Origin: Campylobacteraceae bacterium
GTDB taxonomy: Bacteria > Campylobacterota > Campylobacteria > Campylobacterales > Sulfurovaceae
Direction: 5' to 3'
DNA: 8,341 nucleotides
Assembly (NCBI GenBank): GCA_027023325.1
Contig: JALVVQ010000250.1
Location: 1-8,341 of the forward strand
Positions 1 through 6,001 of the stretch are shown in pieces. The number at the start of each line of letters is the position of its first letter. Position 1 is the stretch's first letter. The notes under the pieces are model-generated. The model was not told the DNA's origin and did not search any database. It worked only from the letters and a program-made list of their open reading frames with translations. Both the position numbers and the translations under genes were made by a program.

Positions 1-338
1 CCTGGATTGTCACCTTTGTTGTCGAGCATTTTCATGGTCTCGACAGTGACTGAGTGCTTGCTTCGCTTGCTGCCATCCTGGGCGGTCCATTGCTCTAGTA
101 CGAGACGACCATCTATCAACACTTTGCTTCCCTTATGGAGGTATTGGTTGGCGATCTCTGCGACACGGCCAAAGAAAGTAAGATCAACAAACATGACTTC
201 TTCTTTTTGCTCTCCGGTCTGGGATTTCCATTTGTGGCTGGTGGCGATACCGACTTTGCCGATAGCTGCACCTCCCTGTGTGTATCTCACCTCTACATCT
301 CTGGTGAGATTTCCTACCAATACGACTTTGTTATACAT
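1..338 (-). CDS. ssb: Single-stranded DNA-binding protein SSB, 3'-truncated by window edge
   Basis: SSB coats single-stranded DNA during replication, repair and recombination. The first 112 residues are visible and read as the canonical OB-fold: the start MYNKVVLVGNLTRDVEVRY, then GGAAIGKVGIATSHKW (residues 22-37), FVDLTFFGRVAEIANQYLHKGSKV (50-73) and the IDGRLVLEQWTAQDG strand (75-89). These match the bacterial SSB family closely. The gene runs off position 1, so the disordered linker and the acidic C-terminal tip cannot be seen. The ATG at 338-336 has a good Shine-Dalgarno (AGGAG, 6 nt before the start). It lies 27 bp after the rpsF stop on the same strand, so it is almost surely co-transcribed with rpsF. 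In H. pylori and many other bacteria the order is rpsF-ssb-rpsR, so rpsR is expected next, outside the window. Confidence 0.97.
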   Translation of the reverse strand, partial: MYNKVVLVGNLTRDVEVRYTQGGAAIGKVGIATSHKWKSQTGEQKEEVMFVDLTFFGRVAEIANQYLHKGSKVLIDGRLVLEQWTAQDGSKRSKHSVTVETMKMLDNKGDNP

Positions 339-365
339 GGGTTGCTCCTGTTGTATAGTGTGGGC

Positions 366-797
366 TTACGCCTCTGTGGTCTCTGTGGTTACTTCTGCTG
401 CTGTCTCTGCCGCTGGAGCTTCTGTTACTGGAGCTTCCTCTTTGGCAGGTGCTGGAGTATTCTTCTTGATGACTGCTTCAGCCATTTTACCAAACTGTGC
501 GATCTCTCTTTTGTTGGTGTATTTGACTGTCATGAACTTAAGGATCTCTTCGTTGATTCTCAGGAGTCTCTCGATCTCAGCAATAGCAGCACCAGGTGCT
601 TTGAAATAGACTACCGTGTAGTACCCTCTCTCATTTTTCTCTACCGGATAAGCGAGCTTTCTCATGCCCATATCATCTGTAGCGACGATTTCTGCTTCCT
701 GTGCTGTGATATTTTCCTGGATCTTGGCGATCTGTGCTTGGGTCTCTTCGTCAGTCAAGGTTGGCTTGAGGACGAACAGTAATTCGTAGTGATTCAT
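366..797 (-). CDS. rpsF: 30S ribosomal protein S6
   Basis: S6 is a small-subunit protein that binds 16S rRNA as a heterodimer with S18. The 143-residue product starts MNHYELLFVLKP and carries the family core: GMRKLAYPVEKNERGYY (44-60) and the helix IERLLRINEEILKFMTVKY (75-93). After about residue 112 it continues as a low-complexity tail rich in Ala, Glu and Thr that is clearly acidic. Some S6 proteins, such as that of E. coli, also have acidic C-terminal tails, which RimK can glutamylate; whether that applies here is unknown. The ATG at 797-795 is preceded by AAGGA. The gene heads an rpsF-ssb unit; a TATAAT box and two hairpins lie in the 109-bp gap upstream, suggesting its own promoter and possible autoregulation. 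Confidence 0.97.
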   Translation of the reverse strand: MNHYELLFVLKPTLTDEETQAQIAKIQENITAQEAEIVATDDMGMRKLAYPVEKNERGYYTVVYFKAPGAAIAEIERLLRINEEILKFMTVKYTNKREIAQFGKMAEAVIKKNTPAPAKEEAPVTEAPAAETAAEVTTETTEA

Positions 798-831
798 CTG
801 TTTCCTTTTGGTTTAATAGCCCATAGTAATG

Positions 832-871
832 CGAATCGGTGGATTCGTCCAAAAATGAGCAAGAATTTTGG
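832..871 (-). promoter_or_regulatory. Candidate structured leader of rpsF (possible S6:S18 autoregulatory element)
   Basis: Between the -10 box at 879-884 and the rpsF start, the minus-strand RNA can form two adjacent hairpins. The first is CCAAAA/TTTTGG (866-871 with 849-854) around an 11-nt loop. The second is CGAATC/GATTCG (842-847 with 832-837) around the loop CACC, so a CACCG string sits at the loop's 3' side. Known S6:S18 leaders present a conserved CCG trinucleotide in a bulge flanked by a stem and a hairpin. The CCG and nearby stems fit loosely, but I cannot confirm the exact fold. The hairpins could also be unrelated. Confidence 0.4.
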
Positions 872-878
872 AATCGCG

Positions 879-884
879 ATTATA
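879..884 (-). promoter_or_regulatory. Putative -10 box for rpsF-ssb
   Basis: The minus strand reads TATAAT about 80 nt upstream of the rpsF start codon. No convincing TTGACA-like -35 element sits 17 nt upstream; weak -35 elements are usual in Campylobacterota. A perfect 10-bp palindrome, AATCGCGATT (872-881), overlaps the downstream edge of the box. It could be an operator or chance. Confidence 0.5.
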
Positions 885-906
885 TCATAGAGAGTATTAG
901 AGATTC

Positions 907-1884
907 CTATAGGTAGCTCTGCAGCTTGACCAGGATACCGTAGAGCAGGCTCTCCTTGTCGATGCTGCCGCCTTTTTTGAGTCTAAGTTCGGCACTGAGT
1001 AGATGTTCATAGATCTTGAGCAGTGCAGCGGTCTTGACCCGGAGTGCCAGCTGAGCTTTCTGTTGCTCTATATGCTTGGGGAGCTGATACCCTAGAATCT
1101 CTTTGGAGTTGGGTTGTCCGTGTAGGCGGATATAGGCATGAAAGAGAAAGATCTGTTGCACAAAAAACTGTGTGGAACGCAGAATAGAGAACTCATCTTC
1201 GCCCAGCTCCAGAAGTCGGGAGATGGTATCAATGACGGGTTTCTTGGCAAAGAGATCGATCAGCAGCTGCTCTGTGGCAAGGGGAGCGGTGGAGTAGACC
1301 AGCCTGTCGATGTCCCGACTCTCTATCTTGCTGTTCAGGATCGCTAATTTGTGTAGCTCGTTGCTGCAGAGTGCGAGGTTGTTGTTGAGGAGAGTCATGA
1401 GGTGAGAGAGGGCATAATGGTCGATATCCAGTCTCATGGCTTGTGCTTTTTGTTGGAGCATGGCGATGCCTTCACCTATGTTGGCCTCGAAAAACCGTAC
1501 CCAGACACCACCCTTTTTTTCTGTAAAACTGCTTTGAAGCCCTTTTGCATTGGCAGCGGTACCTTCAAAGAGGTAAAGCAGGTAGTTGTCACTGTTTTTT
1601 TGGGTCAGTGCGACAAGTGCATCGAGCTCTTTTTTGGGTATTTTCTTCTCGCGACGGATGAGCAGGAAGTTGGTACCACCAAAAAGAGAACTCTGTGAAA
1701 GGTAGCCTTTGGCCTGCTCAAAACTATACTCATCATGGTAGAGGGCCAGCAGGCTCTCTTTGGCATCCAGCTTTGTTTTGTAGAGGTTGGTATAGTGATC
1801 GAGCATATACTCATTTTCACCATAAAGCAGCACAGCATGAGGCAGTGCTTTATGGAGACGCTGGTCAAATTCTCTTTGGTACAT
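907..1884 (-). CDS. holA: DNA polymerase III subunit delta
   Basis: HolA is the delta subunit of the clamp loader; it opens the beta sliding clamp during replication. The 325-residue protein has the usual length. It shows the delta N-terminal signature HAVLLYGENEYMLDHY (about 16-31) and SLFGGTNFLLIRREKKIPKKEL (66-87), the region where delta subunits contact the clamp. The rest follows the delta pattern: a degenerate AAA+ fold without Walker motifs, then a helical C-terminal collar domain ending ELRLKKGGSIDKESLLYGILVKLQSYL. The family is divergent, so assignment rests on these motifs plus context between rnr and rpsF. The ATG overlaps the stop codon of the methyltransferase remnant (TAATG). 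The nearest Shine-Dalgarno-like run, AAGG, lies about 10 nt upstream inside the remnant, so initiation may depend on translational coupling. Composition is about 52% G+C in a sampled row (1201-1260). Confidence 0.92.
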   Translation of the reverse strand: MYQREFDQRLHKALPHAVLLYGENEYMLDHYTNLYKTKLDAKESLLALYHDEYSFEQAKGYLSQSSLFGGTNFLLIRREKKIPKKELDALVALTQKNSDNYLLYLFEGTAANAKGLQSSFTEKKGGVWVRFFEANIGEGIAMLQQKAQAMRLDIDHYALSHLMTLLNNNLALCSNELHKLAILNSKIESRDIDRLVYSTAPLATEQLLIDLFAKKPVIDTISRLLELGEDEFSILRSTQFFVQQIFLFHAYIRLHGQPNSKEILGYQLPKHIEQQKAQLALRVKTAALLKIYEHLLSAELRLKKGGSIDKESLLYGILVKLQSYL

Positions 1885-2240
1885 TAGGAGGCTGCCTTTT
1901 GTATAAGCCTTAAACTTTTCATATCTTCCATGATCTTTTGTGCAAGATAATAACCCAGATAAGAAGGTACAGCATTGCCTACCATTTTGTACCCAGCCAT
2001 GATATTTTCTAGCGCGTCTTTGTGTCGGACAGCTAACATACCAGAGACATTTTCTGCTAAAAAGAAAAGAGGTTTTTTATCTTTCAAAAGCCGTATAGAT
2101 TCAAAAAAGAGTTCTCCTCTATGGACATCAATGCCTCTTAAGCTACCTGCTTCACTCCAACTCTGACAGTCATTACTTAGTGCTTCAATAGCTTCTTTAT
2201 CTGTATTCGGCAAAGCATCATATTTTTTCATTTTTCTCAA
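1884..2240 (-). pseudogene. Remnant of a cytosine-5 DNA methyltransferase (internally deleted, still open)
   Basis: This short reading frame (118 residues from a TTG at 2240, or 115 from the ATG at 2231) is a collapsed C5 DNA methyltransferase. Family motifs are visible in order: CQSWSEAGSLRGID (25-38) is the part after motif IV (normally PPCQSW); FFLAENVSGMLAVRHKDALENI (59-80) is motif VI with its ENV; GYKMVGNAVPSYLGYYLAQKI (83-103) is motif X. The stretch NTDKEAIEAL (12-21) resembles motif II, a weaker inference. Motif I (SAM-binding DxFxGxG), the PP of the catalytic loop, motif VIII and the target-recognition domain are absent, so it cannot be an active enzyme by itself; full enzymes have over 300 residues. 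Junctions fall near residues 24/25 and 80/82. The frame stays open and its TAA overlaps the holA ATG. It lies 32 bp after hepT and is AT-rich (19 of 60 G+C in row 2041-2100). Confidence 0.85.
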
Positions 2241-2272
2241 CTTTATTTATATACATTTTACAGTATGAAATT

Positions 2273-2626
2273 TTATACACTTGTTTTATTGATAAGCTCT
2301 TGAATATTTTTTTTCAAAGGCAATAGATGAAACTGGATAATGCTCCAAATTTCATCAGCATCAATTCCAAAATAGTCATGTGCAATAATATTTCTAAAGT
2401 CTTTAATTTGTTTCCAAGGTATAGTGTTATGGATTATTTTAAAATCTTCATCTAGGCGAGAGATAACCTCTCCTACAACAACAAATTGCATCATAGAAGC
2501 ATCAAAACTTTTAGCATCATGGTAAAAATCTTCAGCATTTTTAAACTCTTGACTATACATATCTATTTTGTCAATAGCCTCTATAATAGCGCGTAGATTA
2601 AATTCTATTTTGGATGTATTAGACAT
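2273..2626 (-). CDS. hepT: HEPN-domain toxin, HepT type (DUF86)
   Basis: HepT-like HEPN proteins are helical toxins, in characterised cases RNases, kept inactive by a partner MNT nucleotidyltransferase that adds AMP to a Tyr beside the active site. Counting from the start chosen here (ATG 2626-2624, 117 residues), the C-terminal half carries RNIIAHDYFGID, which gives the full RX4HXY motif: R78, H83 and Y85. Length and helix pattern (MQFVVVGEVISRLDEDF, WKQIKDFRNIIAHDYF) match DUF86/HepT. This start overlaps the mntA stop by 8 nt (ATGTCTAA), typical of the pair and indicating coupling. The frame is open upstream to an ATG at 2692, but that would duplicate mntA coding space. The gene is AT-rich (18 of 60 G+C in row 2341-2400), unlike the flanking core genes. 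Nothing in the sequence suggests inactivation. Confidence 0.9.
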   Translation of the reverse strand: MSNTSKIEFNLRAIIEAIDKIDMYSQEFKNAEDFYHDAKSFDASMMQFVVVGEVISRLDEDFKIIHNTIPWKQIKDFRNIIAHDYFGIDADEIWSIIQFHLLPLKKNIQELINKTSV

Positions 2627-2918
2627 ATATGGCATCTTGTAATATTTGTTCTTTGGCATAGGGGCTAAGGTATTTTTCTCTAGCCAAATCAACGGAACGA
2701 TTAAAGGTTTCAGAGAGGTATGTTTTTAAAGCTACTTTAATGCTGTAAACATCACCAATATTTTCTTTAAAATCAAATATAATATCTACATCACTGTTTT
2801 TTGTGGCTTCTCCACGAGAAAATGACCCAAAAAGACCTATCTTGCTTAGATGGTATTTTGATAGGAGTTCATATTTGTTTTTACTTAGAAAATCAAGTAT
2901 CTCTTTTTTTGTATTCAT
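2619..2918 (-). CDS. mntA: Minimal nucleotidyltransferase antitoxin, MntA type (MNT)
   Basis: MntA-like proteins are small polymerase-beta-superfamily nucleotidyltransferases that neutralise HepT by adenylylating (AMPylating) the Tyr of RX4HXY. The 99-residue product shows the signature GLFGSFSRGEATKNSDVDIIFDF: G31-S32, then D43 and D45 as metal ligands, with D77 in NRSVDLA the likely third carboxylate. The GSX(n)DXD motif is complete, so it should be catalytically able. The ATG at 2918 has no clear Shine-Dalgarno, and a TATGAT box only 12 nt upstream suggests a very short leader. The stop overlaps the hepT start by 8 nt. Antitoxin-first order and overlap are usual for this family. It lies 222 bp after rnr, with the palindromic element between them. 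The exact biochemical mode is known for the family, not shown here. Confidence 0.9.
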   Translation of the reverse strand: MNTKKEILDFLSKNKYELLSKYHLSKIGLFGSFSRGEATKNSDVDIIFDFKENIGDVYSIKVALKTYLSETFNRSVDLAREKYLSPYAKEQILQDAIYV

Positions 2919-2929
2919 AGTTCTATTTT

Positions 2930-2935
2930 ATCATA
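2930..2935 (-). promoter_or_regulatory. Putative -10 box for mntA-hepT
   Basis: The minus strand reads TATGAT, then AAAATAGAACT and the mntA ATG. If used, the transcript would begin within a few bases of the start codon (leaderless or nearly so), which would explain the missing Shine-Dalgarno. No -35 element is evident. The box lies just outside the palindromic element. Confidence 0.35.
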
Positions 2936-2954
2936 AAACATCTAAGAGGATAAG

Positions 2955-3134
2955 CCCGGAATATGCAATGAGATTACCAATCTCTCATAAATCATTGGCT
3001 CATGGGTATTCACAGAGAATTATCGATTCACCTACGGGTGAACCTGCTCGGAGGAAATACCCTTTAAATTCCCTGCAAACACCCATGAGCCAAGCATCAG
3101 TGAGATGGTCGGCAATTCTATTGCATAAGCCGGG
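2955..3134. repeat. About 180-bp imperfect palindromic element between rnr and mntA
   Basis: Two arms of about 67 bases face each other: 2955-3021 and the reverse complement of 3067-3134. By hand I align 48 of 68 positions as identical. Exact blocks are CCCGG/CCGGG at the ends (2955-2959, 3130-3134), TATGCAAT/ATTGCATA (2962-2969, 3120-3127) and the 13-mer TTGGCTCATGGGT/ACCCATGAGCCAA (2995-3007, 3081-3093). In the 14 positions next to the 13-mer, all four mismatches become G-U pairs in minus-strand RNA, giving a helix of about 27 bp. The 45-base centre holds a smaller hairpin (3027-3042). The element starts 6 bp after the rnr stop codon. It resembles a REP/MITE-like palindromic unit or a processed RNA structure. 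There is no T-run, so it is not a simple terminator. Mobility and copy number are unknown. Confidence 0.75.
3027..3042. repeat. Central hairpin TTCACC-TACG-GGTGAA
   Basis: A perfect 6-bp stem with a 4-nt loop lies almost at the centre of the larger palindrome. Read on the plus strand, the loop is C(UACG)G, a member of the very stable UNCG tetraloop class. On the minus strand the loop is CGTA, which is not. It is a clear structural unit, but which strand is transcribed is not known. Confidence 0.7.
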
Positions 3135-3140
3135 ACAAAC

Positions 3141-5111
3141 CTACAACTCCATAGGTTCTTTGCTGATCTTGTTCACCAGTTCGGCCATGATGATGGCTTG
3201 TGGGATGTTGACTTCAGTGATTATGACCCGTATTTTATCAAAAAGCATCACACCATCACCTTTGAGGTGCACAGTGACACCTTTGATATCGCCTAGCAGG
3301 ACTGCCTTGGCACTTTCTCCTGCTTCGATGACCTCTGCTTCGAGGAAGGCGCCTTTCTGGGTGGCTGCCCAGCGGGCGAATTTGCGGTCTCGGAAGTCCC
3401 ACTCTGCTTTGGTGGCTTCCCTCTCTAGATCAGAGACTCTGGCGCAGAGCGGCTCGATATTGCGCAAGAGGTAGGTCATCTCTTCGTCATCCTTTTGCAG
3501 CTGGGCTTTGATGAGGCGGTGGAGGATCAGGTCGGCGTAACGACGGATCGGAGAGGTAAAGTGGCTGTAGAACTTGAATCCCAGTCCAAAGTGCCCGACA
3601 TTGTGTGCGCTGTAGCTGGCTTGCCTCAGAGATTTGATCACCATCGCATCGACCTCTGCGGCCAGACCCATTTTGTCCGCTTCTGCCTGTATGGCACGGA
3701 TGAGGCTGGGGCTGTCCTCATAGCTCTCGATATAGAGCCCGATGGCAGCCAGTTCAGAGAGTAGGGCTTCGGTGCGAGAGAGCTGTGGAGGCTCGTGGAT
3801 ACGGAAGATACCATCTCCTTCTCCTTTGAATCGTTTGGCAGAGGCTTGGTTGGCCAGCAGCATACACTCCTCTATCAGGGAGTGAGAAGGGGTGCCTGTC
3901 TCGACTTCGGTGCTTTTGAGAAGCTGTGCTTCATCGAGGCTGAGTCTGGTCTCTTCACTGCGGAAATCAAAGCCGCTCTTGAGGCGCTCATGACGGAGCT
4001 TCTGGGTCACTTTATACAGAGGCTGTAGCCAATCCCAAAGTTGTTTGACGATATCCGTCGCCTGTGTGCCGCCTGTCTCGATGAGGCGATCGACCTGATC
4101 GTAGTTGAAGCGGTGCTTGGAGTGGATGATCGCTTCGAAGAATGTCTCAGAGATCGGCTTGAGTGTGTTGCGATCCAGCTCCATCTTGGCGACAAATGCC
4201 AGCCGGTCTACCTGTGGCTTGAGAGAACAGAGATTTTCACTGAGTTCTCGTGGTAGCATGGGGAAGGATTTGTGCGGGAGGTAAGTAGTGAACCCCCGTT
4301 TTTTTGCCTCTTTGTCGATGTCACAGAAAAAGGGCACATAGTGGCTCACATCGGCGATGGCGACATAGAGGGTATAGCTGTCCAGATCAAAATAGATCGC
4401 ATCATCGAAATCCTTGGCAGTGACAGGATCAATCGTGCAGAAATCTAGCTCTCGCAGATCGACTCTGTCTGTATGATCGGAGGCAGTGACTGTCAGCTCT
4501 ACTGATTTTGCCTCTTCGGTACACTCTGGGGGGAAGGCATCCTGACGGTTGTAGAGCGCCAGCGAGATCTTCTCGTCGACCCTAGGGTCATCCAGATGCC
4601 CAAAGACCTCTAGCACTGTGTCATCCTCTACATTGATCTTGAGCACGGTGCCCAGCTTGAATGCCTTGAGATCCATCCCTTTCATCATGGCATGGGTGGG
4701 CTCTCCTGTGCGGATATTGAGGACAGAGAAGTGACCCTGTTCGTCCCTGTGGGTGTAGCCGATGGTAAAGAGATGGGCTTTTTCGATCACCATCATGACC
4801 TTGGCGCTTGCTCTGCCACGACGCGCGATGATCCGCTTGGCGACCACGACATCATCCTGTGCTGCACCGTTGAGGTCATCTGGCTCCACGAGGAGATCCC
4901 GCTGCTCCTTGCTATGGGATTCGATATAGCCTCGCCCATCCTTGCCCAGATAGAGCCTGCCTGCCCTATAGAGAGAGCCCAGCTTCCACAGTCCTTCCTG
5001 CTCCTCTATGGCACCAAGCATCTGTAGGGATTCAAAAGCGTTTTGGTTCTCCTGCTCTATGTCAGTAGAGAGACAGCCGTTGATGAGTTGGATAGTGAAA
5101 GAGCTACTCAT
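3141..5111 (-). CDS. rnr: Ribonuclease R (RNB-family 3'-5' exoribonuclease)
   Basis: RNase R degrades structured RNA processively from the 3' end in the cytoplasm. The 656-residue protein fits the shorter RNase R of Campylobacterota (about 640 residues in H. pylori). A cold-shock-like OB segment is seen at about 50-110 (RAGRLYLGKDGRGYIES). The RNB catalytic domain starts near 215: TIDPVTAKDFDDAIY (226-240) supplies D228, D234, D236 and D237 as metal ligands. SFPMLPRELSENLCSLKP (282-299) and HFGLGFKFYSHFTSPIRRYADLILHR (507-532) are further RNB signatures. Residues after about 585 form a short, divergent S1-like OB domain, without a long Lys-rich tail. The Shine-Dalgarno before the ATG at 5111 is weak. 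A TATAAT box lies 59 nt upstream. Composition is about 55% G+C in row 3421-3480. In H. pylori rnr directly precedes holA; here the insert separates them. Confidence 0.96.
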   Translation of the reverse strand: MSSSFTIQLINGCLSTDIEQENQNAFESLQMLGAIEEQEGLWKLGSLYRAGRLYLGKDGRGYIESHSKEQRDLLVEPDDLNGAAQDDVVVAKRIIARRGRASAKVMMVIEKAHLFTIGYTHRDEQGHFSVLNIRTGEPTHAMMKGMDLKAFKLGTVLKINVEDDTVLEVFGHLDDPRVDEKISLALYNRQDAFPPECTEEAKSVELTVTASDHTDRVDLRELDFCTIDPVTAKDFDDAIYFDLDSYTLYVAIADVSHYVPFFCDIDKEAKKRGFTTYLPHKSFPMLPRELSENLCSLKPQVDRLAFVAKMELDRNTLKPISETFFEAIIHSKHRFNYDQVDRLIETGGTQATDIVKQLWDWLQPLYKVTQKLRHERLKSGFDFRSEETRLSLDEAQLLKSTEVETGTPSHSLIEECMLLANQASAKRFKGEGDGIFRIHEPPQLSRTEALLSELAAIGLYIESYEDSPSLIRAIQAEADKMGLAAEVDAMVIKSLRQASYSAHNVGHFGLGFKFYSHFTSPIRRYADLILHRLIKAQLQKDDEEMTYLLRNIEPLCARVSDLEREATKAEWDFRDRKFARWAATQKGAFLEAEVIEAGESAKAVLLGDIKGVTVHLKGDGVMLFDKIRVIITEVNIPQAIIMAELVNKISKEPMEL

Positions 5112-5169
5112 GGTCTGGAGCCTATGGTTTGCGTGATAGTTTGTTTGGGTTGGTATATTTTCATGCGGT

Positions 5170-5175
5170 ATTATA
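5170..5175 (-). promoter_or_regulatory. Putative -10 box for rnr
   Basis: The minus strand reads AGCTATAATACC in the 108-bp gap between the metallophosphoesterase and rnr, about 59 nt before the rnr start. The hexamer is a perfect TATAAT, but without the upstream TG of an extended -10 and without a clear -35 element. Confidence 0.45.
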
Positions 5176-5219
5176 GCTTATTCTTGTAGTGAATTTGATG
5201 GGTGCGCTTTGAGTATATC

Positions 5220-5963
5220 TTATATCTTCCGTCCTGTTGCGAGAAAGTGAGCCCAATCCATTCTGTCCCTTTTTTTGCACTCTGTGATGGCTAGTTCAAT
5301 AGGGTATGGCACATTAATGTGTGCAATATTCCAACCATGAGGGGTACTTTCAACTATTGAGTATGATGCAAAAGAGTTAAAATTTTCCATAGAATGCATC
5401 ATAGGTTCTTCGTCTGTATACGCCTGAAGTCCAACACTGCCAGGGTTGAGTATGGTTTGTCCTGTGCTTAGGGAGGCGGTTCTGGGTATATGGGTGTGTC
5501 CACAGCATACCAGTGCGGATTGTTGACCATTCAAAAGTTTTAATATCTCTTGATCTGTCCGTAATCTAGGGTATCCGAGGTCGATATCTTCTAGCAAATA
5601 CACCATGTCACTATCAGGTGTACCATGGCAAAGATAAATATCGTTTGTTAACTGAATATCAAAGGGCAGTGATTCAATCCATCTGATAGGAGTCTCACCC
5701 AGATCATCAAGAATAAACTGTATCGTTGGATTTAAGGTGATTTCTTCAGTTGTTACTTCAGCTATCTGACGATCTTGATTCCCACAGATGGTCACTATCT
5801 CATGCTGCATTAATAGATCATAGGTTGCCCTGGGTGCAATGGGGCCATAGAGAATATCACCGAGATTTACCATAAAATCTATCGCGTGATTTTTTGCATC
5901 AGCAATCACTGCTTCTAGTGCAAAAACATTACTATGGATATCGGACAACACTGCAAATTTCAT
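5220..5963 (-). CDS. Metallophosphoesterase, YfcE/MJ0936-type predicted phosphodiesterase
   Basis: This is a soluble calcineurin-like dimetal phosphoesterase of 247 residues; the natural substrate cannot be told from the sequence. The metal-binding motifs are complete and in order: SDIHSN (7-12; D8, H10), NLGDILYGP (33-41; D36), GNQD (61-64; N62), CHGTPD (112-117; H113) and GHTHIP (155-160; H156, H158), followed by NPGSVG (173-178). The usual GNH(D/E) has Q63 in place of His. Variation at that site occurs in MJ0936-like enzymes, so this need not mean inactivity. The end of the protein, after about residue 215, is a tail I do not recognise. The gene has its own extended -10 box. Its row 5341-5400 has 20 of 60 G+C, lower than rnr and htpX, so it may be a later acquisition. 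It belongs to no obvious operon function here. Confidence 0.9.
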   Translation of the reverse strand: MKFAVLSDIHSNVFALEAVIADAKNHAIDFMVNLGDILYGPIAPRATYDLLMQHEIVTICGNQDRQIAEVTTEEITLNPTIQFILDDLGETPIRWIESLPFDIQLTNDIYLCHGTPDSDMVYLLEDIDLGYPRLRTDQEILKLLNGQQSALVCCGHTHIPRTASLSTGQTILNPGSVGLQAYTDEEPMMHSMENFNSFASYSIVESTPHGWNIAHINVPYPIELAITECKKRDRMDWAHFLATGRKI

Positions 5964-6001
5964 GGAAGCCTCATTTGAGATATAGTGATTTTTTAGAGGG
6001 T

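Noticed and set aside
2241..2272. A TATA-rich promoter between hepT and the methyltransferase remnant
   Set aside because: The region is simply AT-rich, and several equally weak matches are possible in 32 bp.
2627..2692. Upstream extension of hepT to the ATG at 2692
   Set aside because: It would overlap 66 more bases of mntA and adds residues that do not fit the HepT family; the ATG at 2626 gives the expected length and the usual short overlap.
2955..3134. Rho-independent terminator, CRISPR array or transposase-bearing insertion sequence
   Set aside because: There is no T-run after the stem, no regularly spaced direct repeats, and no transposase reading frame; a palindromic element is the simplest description.
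2803..3474. Long plus-strand open frame crossing mntA, the palindrome and the rnr 3' end
   Set aside because: It runs antisense to two genes with clear family motifs, has no recognisable domain, and the palindrome explains its odd composition. It is probably a shadow, although the palindrome segment itself is open on the plus strand.
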